Assembly: GCF_003121985.1 (NCBI RefSeq)
Contig: NZ_QEWP01000014.1
Location: 52,744-116,743 of the forward strand
Reading direction: 5' to 3'
Length of the DNA: 64,000 nucleotides
From: Marinilabilia rubra
GTDB lineage: Bacteria > Bacteroidota > Bacteroidia > Bacteroidales > Marinilabiliaceae
Shown here: one piece after another, positions 57,696 to 64,000 of the stretch
Numbering within the stretch: the first letter of the stretch is position 1
Layout of the letters: each line of letters begins with the position of its first letter
Program-made: the position numbers and the translations under genes
The notes under the pieces: model-generated
The model's input: the letters and a program-made list of their open reading frames with translations, nothing else
Told to the model about the DNA's origin: nothing
Databases searched by the model: none

Positions 57696-58190
57696 CTATT
57701 CCAGAATTTTCTGGTACGCCACCACATCCAGTAACTCGTCAAACTTTTGTCCAACTTGTTTGTAGTGTGCACACTTTTCAAAGCCGCATTTTGCAAAGAG
57801 CGCAATGCTGTTCTCGTTGGTTCCGGTAATAACACCTACAAGTACTTTGATGTTTTTCTTTTTAGCAACCTCTTCCAGAAAAGTTACTGTTTTAAAGCCA
57901 ATCCCCTGTCCGCAAAATTCGGGCTTCAGATAAACTGTGGCTTCCGCAGTGCGGTCGTATGCCTGTCTTTTCTTAAAAGAAGAGAGGTAACAATAACCTG
58001 CTGTCTTGTCCTCAACCTTAACAAGAAAAGAAGGATATCTTTTATCATAGAAAGGAATCACCTCCCTCAGTTCCTCAAAACTTATGGGGTGGGTATGAAA
58101 AGTAGCAGTGGTTTCAGTGATGTAATAATCATAAATTTCCTTTATAGCAACCAGGTCATTAAGGGTTGCTTTTTCAAATGTAACTTCCAT
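57696..58190 (-). CDS. GNAT-family N-acetyltransferase (phosphinothricin acetyltransferase-like)
   Basis: A 164-residue enzyme from the ATG at 58190 (a TTG two codons upstream is an alternative). The acetyl-CoA site is in motif A (ATVYLKPEFCGQGIGFKTVTFLEEV), with the PAT/YncA-like opening IKEIYDYYITETTATFHTHP and the GFEKCAHYKQVGQKFDE end. It acetylates a small amine or amino acid; in this subfamily methionine sulfone, phosphinothricin or other free amino groups have been reported. Followed on the minus strand, and probably transcribed with, the small membrane protein gene upstream (14-base gap). Confidence 0.85.
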   Translation of the reverse strand: MEVTFEKATLNDLVAIKEIYDYYITETTATFHTHPISFEELREVIPFYDKRYPSFLVKVEDKTAGYCYLSSFKKRQAYDRTAEATVYLKPEFCGQGIGFKTVTFLEEVAKKKNIKVLVGVITGTNENSIALFAKCGFEKCAHYKQVGQKFDELLDVVAYQKILE

Positions 58191-58204
58191 AAACAAGAAA
58201 TTGG

Positions 58205-58420
58205 CTATTTGTTAAACAATCTTTTTGTTATCAGCCCGGCCCTTTTGTGCTCTTTTCTGGCAATTAAAAAACCCGTGGTGAAATGAACGATTCCCAGCCC
58301 CATAAATATAGCTGACCACAGGAAATGCACGTTAATGGTATGGGTAGCAATTAGTGCTGTTAAAACGATTGAAAGCCCTGTAATAACCCTCCCATATCGA
58401 GGCTTTTTCGTAAATCGCAT
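58205..58420 (-). CDS. Small integral membrane protein
   Basis: A 71-residue protein with two predicted membrane segments (about 12-28, VITGLSIVLTALIAT; about 32-52, FLWSAIFMGLGIVHFTTGFLI), positively charged at both ends (MRFTKKPRYGR; KEHKRAGLITKRLFNK), so both ends probably face the cytoplasm. No family is recognised with confidence; it resembles the DUF2892-type small inner-membrane proteins in size and layout only. It lies 14 bases upstream of the acetyltransferase on the same strand. Confidence 0.6.
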   Translation of the reverse strand: MRFTKKPRYGRVITGLSIVLTALIATHTINVHFLWSAIFMGLGIVHFTTGFLIARKEHKRAGLITKRLFNK

Positions 58421-58720
58421 AATTAAGAATGTTTTTTCTGTGAGGTCTAAAGATAATGAATTTGAAATTTGAGAAATGGTTTTTGTTACAATTTTTTTGA
58501 AGCGCCGGGTTTATATCAGATGTCGTTAAGTGTTATGCATTATTAACGTGACTGATTTTTTGTATTGTGGTAGTTGCTTTCATTTTTTATTTGGCCTTCA
58601 GTTAATGTTTTTTCGAAATAGACTATCAGGATACCTGGTTATGGTAGATTCCATTACCTAAAAATCCAAAAATCTATCGATCTATTGTATCTTTACACCC
58701 AAATTAAATGATACATCAAT

Positions 58721-59740
58721 ATGAATCCCATAATACTAGGCATAGAATCCTCGTGTGATGATACTTCGGCTGCCATCATCAAAGGAGATATCATACTTTC
58801 CAATGTGGTTGCAGGGCAGAAGGTGCATGAAGAATATGGAGGTGTAGTGCCAGAGCTTGCTTCCCGGGCTCATCAGCAAAATATCATTCCGGTTGTACAC
58901 AAAGCCATGAAGGATGCCGGCGTTAAATCAGGAGATGTTTCTGCTGTTGCCTTTACACGGGGACCGGGTCTTATGGGATCATTGCTGGTAGGCACCAGCT
59001 TTGCAAAAGGATTTGCATTGGCGCTCGATATTCCACTTATAGAAGTGAATCATCTTCAGGCCCATGTTTTAGCTCATTTTATCCAGGAACCTGATCAAAA
59101 ACATGAAGTTCCCGAATTTCCATTTCTTTGTCTTTTGGTATCCGGAGGTAACAGTCAGATTGTTCTGGTTCATGATTTTCTGCATATGGAAATTATCGGC
59201 CAAACCATTGACGATGCCGCCGGTGAGGCTTTTGATAAATGTGCCAAAGTAATAGGGTTACCCTATCCCGGAGGTCCGCTGATTGATAAACTGGCACAGG
59301 AAGGAGACCCGGAAGCTTTTGAATTCTCCAAACCCCGAATTGCCAATTTTGATTACAGTTTTAGCGGACTTAAAACATCCTTTCTATATTTCTTGCGTGA
59401 CAATGTGAAAAAAGATCCTGATTTTATTGAACGGCATAAAAACGATTTGTGCGCTTCCCTGCAGAAAACCATTGTTGATATTCTGATGGATAAGTTAATT
59501 GCAGCTGCAAAAAAGACTGGGATTAAGGAAATTGCTTTGGCAGGCGGGGTATCGGCAAATTCGGGCTTGCGCCAGGCTTTTATGGAGGGGGAAGAGAAGT
59601 ATGGCTGGAATATCTACATTCCAAAATTTGGTTATACCACTGATAATGCCGCCATGATTGCTATTACCGGATTGTTTAAATATCAAAAAAAGGAATTTGT
59701 TGGTCAGGAGGTTGCACCTTTTGCCAGGATGGCTTTATAG
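58721..59740 (+). CDS. tsaD: tRNA N6-adenosine threonylcarbamoyltransferase TsaD
   Basis: A 339-residue Kae1/Qri7-family enzyme that transfers the threonylcarbamoyl group to A37 of ANN-decoding tRNAs. Seen: GIESSCDDTSAAI at the start, the metal-binding H111-x3-H115 in NHLQAHVLAH, the TRGPGLMGSLLVGTSFAKG region, SGGNSQIV, and the Asp-rich C-terminal TDNAAMIA motif. The gene is conserved and essential in most bacteria. Here it is the first gene of a run with a PqqD-like and an HprK-like gene (gaps 9 and 30 bases), an unusual partnership. Confidence 0.98.
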   Translation: MNPIILGIESSCDDTSAAIIKGDIILSNVVAGQKVHEEYGGVVPELASRAHQQNIIPVVHKAMKDAGVKSGDVSAVAFTRGPGLMGSLLVGTSFAKGFALALDIPLIEVNHLQAHVLAHFIQEPDQKHEVPEFPFLCLLVSGGNSQIVLVHDFLHMEIIGQTIDDAAGEAFDKCAKVIGLPYPGGPLIDKLAQEGDPEAFEFSKPRIANFDYSFSGLKTSFLYFLRDNVKKDPDFIERHKNDLCASLQKTIVDILMDKLIAAAKKTGIKEIALAGGVSANSGLRQAFMEGEEKYGWNIYIPKFGYTTDNAAMIAITGLFKYQKKEFVGQEVAPFARMAL

Positions 59741-59749
59741 TAGAAAAAT

Positions 59750-60049
59750 ATGGAGCAGAAAAAGATTTTTTATCGACTTAATTCAGACAAATTTGTGACT
59801 CGCCAAATGGGCAGTGAGATGGTAATGGTGCCTTTGAGCAACAATGTTGCCGATATGACCAGTGTGCTCACTCTTAATGAGGTGGGTGGTGACATTCTGA
59901 AAGCATTTGTGGAAGCAGCAACAGTTGACGAGGTAATTGCAAAACTGCTCAAGAGCTATGATGTGGATGAACCAACACTAAAGCTGGATGTAGAGGAATT
60001 TATTGAGAAAGCGATGGCTCGAGGCGTGATTGATAAGGTCTCAATTTAA
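59750..60049 (+). CDS. PqqD-family peptide-binding (RRE-like) protein
   Basis: A 99-residue protein of the PqqD family: strand-rich N-terminal half (FYRLNSDKFVTRQMGSEMVMVPL), then helices with LNEVGGDILKAFVEAATVDEVIAKL and a final DVEEFIEKAMARGVI. PqqD-type domains bind RiPP precursor peptides for radical-SAM or kinase partners. Neither a radical-SAM enzyme nor an obvious precursor peptide is present in the window. It is followed by an HprK-like kinase, a pairing also seen in lasso and related peptide pathways. Confidence 0.88.
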   Translation: MEQKKIFYRLNSDKFVTRQMGSEMVMVPLSNNVADMTSVLTLNEVGGDILKAFVEAATVDEVIAKLLKSYDVDEPTLKLDVEEFIEKAMARGVIDKVSI

Positions 60050-60079
60050 AAGTTATAGAGCACCTTACAAAGAGATGTT

Positions 60080-60967
60080 ATGAATGTATATCTGCCAGGC
60101 ATAAAACTTAACTTTTCACTACGCTCCACCAAGCTGTTTTTGGAGCCTTTGGGCAGTGCGCTGTATGATTTTCCTCTGACAGAGAATTATGTGGAATTTC
60201 ATTGCTTCTATTATTTAACAGAAAAGACAGATTTGACGGGGTTTTCGGAAGTCCTCTCCGGAAAATCATTTGAAGGTGCTGAAATTCCTTATAAATGGGC
60301 TATTTTAAGTAGAGACGGATATTCAGGTATACATGTTGAGTTTTATGATGATCCCCACCTGTTGAGGGCTTTTTGTCTGATCGATTTCCACAAAAACACT
60401 CTTGAAATATCTCTCGTTCCTAAGGTTACAGGGAATGTTATTAAGGTTGATCCACTGTTTCAACCAATGGGTTCAATTCTGATGGTTGTAATGGCTCATC
60501 AGCAAAATGACGTTATAATTCATGCTTCAGGTGTTGATGATGATGGAGTTGGGAGATTGTTTACAGCCGTTTCAGGAACCGGGAAAAGTACCATGGCAGG
60601 TATATGGAAAGAAAAAGGGGCGAAAGTGATTAATGATGACCGGCTCTGGTTGCATAAGGGTAACGATAAGTGGTACATATTCAATACCCCCATGCCTTAT
60701 TATGCTCAAACTCCATCATTTGTTGAGTTGAATGAAATTTTTCTGATACGCCAGTCACTGCAAAATGAGTTGAAGCAACTGAATGGTGCCAATGCTGCCA
60801 TGCGATTTATGGCCAATGCCATTCAGCATTTTTACGATAAAGAAATGACCGGACGGCATCTGGATCGAATTTTGGATATTGCCTCTAAGGTGCCTATTTA
60901 TGATTGTGGTTTTAAGCCCGATGTGGAAGTTGTAGAGACCATAAGGTGCCTGGGCAGTGGTCAGTGA
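60080..60967 (+). CDS. HprK-like (HPr kinase-related) protein
   Basis: A 295-residue protein. The C-terminal part (about 140-290) is an HPr-kinase-like P-loop domain: IIHASGVDDDGVGRLF leads to the Walker A G166-T-G-K169-S-T171, followed by VINDDRLWL (catalytic Asp pair) and PIYDCGFKPD. The N-terminal half is unassigned but beta-rich. HprK homologues next to PqqD-type proteins phosphorylate RiPP peptides in some lineages, or act as small-molecule kinases. Whether this one has a peptide target cannot be decided. The 3' end (after about 60954) runs into a tcagt-rich tandem repeat, so the last two or three residues come from repeat DNA. Confidence 0.82.
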   Translation: MNVYLPGIKLNFSLRSTKLFLEPLGSALYDFPLTENYVEFHCFYYLTEKTDLTGFSEVLSGKSFEGAEIPYKWAILSRDGYSGIHVEFYDDPHLLRAFCLIDFHKNTLEISLVPKVTGNVIKVDPLFQPMGSILMVVMAHQQNDVIIHASGVDDDGVGRLFTAVSGTGKSTMAGIWKEKGAKVINDDRLWLHKGNDKWYIFNTPMPYYAQTPSFVELNEIFLIRQSLQNELKQLNGANAAMRFMANAIQHFYDKEMTGRHLDRILDIASKVPIYDCGFKPDVEVVETIRCLGSGQ

Positions 60968-61000
60968 TCGGTAGTCAGTAATCAGTGGTCAGCGATCAGT
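60954..61000. repeat. tcagt-rich imperfect tandem repeat at a convergent gene end
   Basis: Successive variants of cagtgatcggtagtcagtaatcagtggtcagcgatcagtg. It overlaps the last codons of the HprK-like gene (stop at 60965-60967) and the stop of the RluA-type gene (60989). A shorter relative lies at the end of the tamB-like gene (about 42400-42423, ctgactactgatcac). Confidence 0.6.
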
Positions 61001-61879
61001 GTACTTTTGGAAACGTTTTTCTTCACCAATCATGAATTTTTGAAATTTGGGAGGAGTATCGATGTTGAGGTGCATGATTTGATGTGTTTCGGGATGCAGA
61101 AATTTTACTTCGGTGGCACATAAGAAAAGACCTTTACCCATTAAAATGTGACCTTCATTTCCATAGATTTTATCCCCGAGTATGGGGAAACCATCAGCTG
61201 CCAGGTGTTTGCGTATCTGGTGAGTGCGGCCCGTAACAGGAATGGCTTTTGTAAGAGTTAAAGCCTGACTTCTCAGGGATGGAACGGAATACCTTTTAGA
61301 AAAAAGTGTCTTTGCAGGTTTACCCTCAAGCGCCAGATCAGATTCCCAGTTATCTGGCGTTTCTCCCATAACTACGGCATGATAAGACTTTTGAATCTTT
61401 TTTTTCTCCATTTGCCGGCTGAGATATACCCTTGCGCTGCTGGTTTTGGCAATTATGATCAGTCCACTGGTTGGGGCATCCAAACGATGAATGGGTTTTG
61501 GAAAAGACAGTGCATCAGCCAGTGAAGATATTTGCAGATGTTCGGGAAGGGCATTTTCAAGGGTGCGGAACTGATTGCCACTGACTACAACCCCTGATGG
61601 CTTATTGACAACGGCAAGATGCTCGTCCTCATAAACAACATCCAGCTCTATATGAAATACCTTTCCCGGGTTTTTGTCAGGTTCGTGCCATGCAATTTCT
61701 TCTCCGGGCTTTACTAAATGGCCGGTGGTTTCCGGCTGTCCGTTGACATAAATCTCCTGTTTTTTGATTGCTTTCTTGAAAGCAGATTTGGTGGGTAAAT
61801 TGGGGAATATTCCCGGGCCGTAGTCGCTTAGTCGTTGTGATTTTGCTACCGAGGGAACTATGTGTTTGTGGCTTGTCAT
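60989..61879 (-). CDS. RluA-family pseudouridine synthase
   Basis: A 296-residue enzyme starting with MTSHKHIVP; a start 27 codons upstream is open but has no family character. An S4-like RNA-binding domain (about 25-80, IYVNGQPETTGHLVKPGE) precedes the catalytic core (about 90-285) with the nucleophile Asp134 in HRLDAPTSGL and KSYHAVVMGE, TGRTHQIRKHLA motifs. It isomerises uridine in rRNA or tRNA. The exact target cannot be told from sequence. Convergent with the HprK-like gene; their ends share a repeat. Confidence 0.9.
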   Translation of the reverse strand: MTSHKHIVPSVAKSQRLSDYGPGIFPNLPTKSAFKKAIKKQEIYVNGQPETTGHLVKPGEEIAWHEPDKNPGKVFHIELDVVYEDEHLAVVNKPSGVVVSGNQFRTLENALPEHLQISSLADALSFPKPIHRLDAPTSGLIIIAKTSSARVYLSRQMEKKKIQKSYHAVVMGETPDNWESDLALEGKPAKTLFSKRYSVPSLRSQALTLTKAIPVTGRTHQIRKHLAADGFPILGDKIYGNEGHILMGKGLFLCATEVKFLHPETHQIMHLNIDTPPKFQKFMIGEEKRFQKYTDR

Positions 61880-62033
61880 GAGAACAAAATTACCATAAAT
61901 AGGGCATGTTGCAAGTTTTTGTGTTTCGGGTTGTGTAATAAAAGAATGTTGAGCTAACAAAATAAAACTCTTACTAAAAAACTTTCACTATTTTTGAAAG
62001 GATGTTCAATAAACACAACAAAAACCTTCAGAT

Positions 62034-63728
62034 ATGTCTTTAAAAAAACTTCTTTTTTCATTTCTTTTAGCAGCCAGCACCTTCATGGCAACAAATGCGC
62101 AATACTACCAACCTGGTCCCCAGGTAGAAACTTTCTATTCGGAGATTGATGATTCGGAACAACCTTACGCACTTTATCTGCCTGAAGATTTTGATCCTGA
62201 TAAAATTTATCCATTGTTGGTGATGCTTCATGGTGCCATGTCAAATCACCGTTTGGCTTTGAAAAGAGTCTTTGGCAAAACCAATCTGCCCGGTGAAAGC
62301 GATGCTGAAGCTTCGCGTTATTTTCCGGAGTGGGACAATGTTCAGTACATCGTTGTAGCGCCTTATGCCCGTGGCACGATGGGCTATGTAGGAATTCCGG
62401 AGGATGACGTGATTCAGGTGATTGATAAATGCCGGAAAGACTTTAATATTGACAGGAACCGGATTTACCTCACCGGACTTTCAATGGGAGGCGGAGGCAC
62501 CCTTTTCATGGGAATGGCTTATGCTGATTTGTTTGCCGCTATTGCCCCGGTTTGTCCTGCGCCACCTGACGAATATTTTGATATTGCAGAGAATGCATTG
62601 AATATACCTGTTTCGGTTCACCAGGGCGGAGCTGACCCGGTGGTTCGTCCCGAAGGAACCCGTCGCATCGTAGATGAATTGCGCAACATTGGAACCATGG
62701 TTGAATATCATGAGTATCCAGGCGTTCACCACGATTCCTGGGCCAATGCTTATGAGAATGAGAAGATATTTGAGTGGTTCGATGGCATTGAAAGAGATCC
62801 CTTTCCTGCAAGGGTAAGGTATGCCACTAAATGGTACAAAAATCCCAAAGCCTATTGGGTAAAGATTGATAAACTAACTCCCGGTATGCTTGCAAGAATA
62901 GATGCTGAGTTTACCGGTTCCAATGCGGTTGTCGTTAAAACGGATAATCTGGATGCATTTTCGCTCAATTTGAAAGGCCACCCTCGTTTTGATACTTCTA
63001 ATTTACTATCTGTTACCATTGATGGAAAAGAGATCAACAGTTTACCGAAGTATAATCATTCATTCGTCAGGAAAGAGGGGAAGTGGGAGACTGGAAAATA
63101 TCACGCTCCCGTGGTGGCTAAAAAACAAGGTCTGGAAGGCCCGATGTACGAAGTGGTCACCGATCGGCATGTTTTTGTTTACGGCACACAGAATGATTCG
63201 GGTAAGGAAGAAATAAACCAGCGAAAAGAAATTGCCAAAGAAGCTGCTGATTTCTCAGTTTCGTTCGGTGGTTTTTTCGAGCAAAACAGTGAAGTGAATC
63301 CCCGGGTTATCGCTGATCAGCAGGTAAGTCGCGATGATTTGTTACATTCTAACCTTGTGCTTTTTGGAACAAGCGAGACGAACAGTGTAATTGCTGATAT
63401 GGCCGATGAGTTGCCTCTGCAGCTTGAAGCCAAAGGAGATAGTCTTGGACTTGCTTATTGCTATCCCTACAATGGCAATCTTGTTGTTGTTAGTTCCGGA
63501 TTGCCGTTTTGGACATTTGTCCCTGATGAAAATGGCCGGGAAACTGACCAGGTCATTCGCTTCGGAGGAGCCACCGGGGCACAGGCATTGAAAGGGATGA
63601 AGGATTATATTTTGTTCCGGAAGAGTAACCACAATGTATTGGTAGAAGGGATTTTTGATAACGATTGGAAATTACCGGTGGATGTTATTGAGAAGTTGGA
63701 GTCTAATGGCGTGGTTGTGAGAGAATAA
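62034..63728 (+). CDS. Secreted alpha/beta-hydrolase (esterase/prolyl-oligopeptidase-like)
   Basis: A 564-residue protein with a signal peptide cleaved after NA|Q near residue 22. The first 265 residues are an alpha/beta-hydrolase fold: Ser150 in TGLSMGGGG, Asp201 in HQGGADPV and His232 or His233 in GVHHDSW form the triad; YLPEDFDPDKIYPLLVMLHG opens the fold. The remaining 300 residues contain no recognised motif and look beta-rich. Proteins of this plan (PHB-depolymerase/CE1-like head with an extra C-terminal domain) hydrolyse ester bonds, for example acetyl or feruloyl groups on glycans; a peptidase is also possible. It is not close to the polysaccharide locus at the other end of the window. 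Confidence 0.85.
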   Translation: MSLKKLLFSFLLAASTFMATNAQYYQPGPQVETFYSEIDDSEQPYALYLPEDFDPDKIYPLLVMLHGAMSNHRLALKRVFGKTNLPGESDAEASRYFPEWDNVQYIVVAPYARGTMGYVGIPEDDVIQVIDKCRKDFNIDRNRIYLTGLSMGGGGTLFMGMAYADLFAAIAPVCPAPPDEYFDIAENALNIPVSVHQGGADPVVRPEGTRRIVDELRNIGTMVEYHEYPGVHHDSWANAYENEKIFEWFDGIERDPFPARVRYATKWYKNPKAYWVKIDKLTPGMLARIDAEFTGSNAVVVKTDNLDAFSLNLKGHPRFDTSNLLSVTIDGKEINSLPKYNHSFVRKEGKWETGKYHAPVVAKKQGLEGPMYEVVTDRHVFVYGTQNDSGKEEINQRKEIAKEAADFSVSFGGFFEQNSEVNPRVIADQQVSRDDLLHSNLVLFGTSETNSVIADMADELPLQLEAKGDSLGLAYCYPYNGNLVVVSSGLPFWTFVPDENGRETDQVIRFGGATGAQALKGMKDYILFRKSNHNVLVEGIFDNDWKLPVDVIEKLESNGVVVRE

Positions 63729-64000
63729 GTTGATGTGTGATTGGTTGCACAGCAGCCTGCCTCGACCCGGGAAGTAATCTCGGCCTTCTCCGGTTACCGG
63801 TAAAAATCATATTGTTTTATTTGTTCATTCTGCAAATACGTACTTGCATATTCCATTTATAATGTCCCCGAATGGGCATAGCCGTCAGGCTTACAAAGCC
63901 TAAGTGCTTGATTTGAAGATTGGTAAACAGACGCAACTCACCCCTTTCGGGATGATAGTCGAATTTTCTTCATATATTTGCTGTGATTTATTTAACAATA
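63729..64000. other. Right-edge non-coding stretch
   Basis: After the hydrolase gene, 272 bases run to the window edge with no coding potential and no terminator that I can defend. A palindrome ccggttaccggt is at about 63798-63809. Confidence 0.5.

Noticed and set aside
57747..58286. Plus-strand reading frame of 179 codons across the acetyltransferase
   Set aside because: It is opposite to a clear GNAT gene and spans the gap to the small membrane protein gene; no protein features.

Overview
The window comes from a member of the Bacteroidota, most likely an anaerobic or facultative polysaccharide degrader of the Bacteroidales/Marinilabiliales type. The evidence is a SusC/SusD pair, a hybrid two-component (HTCS) regulator, many lipoproteins with short lipoboxes, a TAnnTTTG-type promoter, a TamB-like protein with a Bacteroidota-style C-terminus, and a four-subunit 2-oxoacid:ferredoxin oxidoreductase. 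No rRNA, tRNA or CRISPR array was seen.

Region 1 (1-27692) is a polysaccharide utilization locus. It starts inside a DUF5107/TPR protein, followed by a GH2 lipoprotein. A convergent HTCS regulator comes next, then a forward run: GH30-like enzyme, Ig-like surface glycan-binding lipoprotein, SusC, SusD, class-C beta-lactamase-fold hydrolase, GH2, a second GH30-like enzyme, and a LacZ-type GH2. Three GH2 and two GH30-like enzymes suggest a beta-galactose-containing glycan, but the exact substrate is not readable from sequence.

Region 2 (27693-29640) is a graveyard: a frameshifted IS4-like transposase abuts the 5'-truncated, frameshifted C-terminal end of a ribose-type periplasmic sugar-binding protein.

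Region 3 (29640-42152) is a coherent catabolic cluster and the most interesting part. A divergent GntR/UTRA repressor faces genes for 2-oxo acid dehydrogenase E2, E3 and fused E1 alpha-beta, a PHP-domain protein, a short-chain dehydrogenase with an unusual N-terminal extension, an L-sorbose-1-phosphate-reductase-like zinc dehydrogenase, and a full-length transketolase. Two perfect palindromes lie in the divergent promoter, and one overlaps the -33 box of a near-consensus Bacteroidota promoter. The likely logic is uptake, two oxidation steps, transketolase cleavage, and oxidation of a 2-oxo acid to an acyl-CoA. The substrate is unknown.

Region 4 (42411-54345) holds a TamB-like protein, a DUF2007 protein, an ACT-domain/PaaK/aminotransferase run, and a ferredoxin-VorB-VorA-VorC operon for oxidising amino-acid-derived 2-oxo acids.

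Region 5 (54950-63728) holds a coiled-coil protein, an APC permease fused to PTS-EIIA-like and TrkA-C domains, a GNAT acetyltransferase, a small membrane protein, tsaD followed by an orphan PqqD/HprK-like pair, an RluA-type pseudouridine synthase and a secreted esterase-like hydrolase.

The intergenic regions carry many inverted-repeat elements. Two of them (5485-5650 and 47959-48127) share length, layout and a common core, so they look like one mobile or regulatory repeat family.
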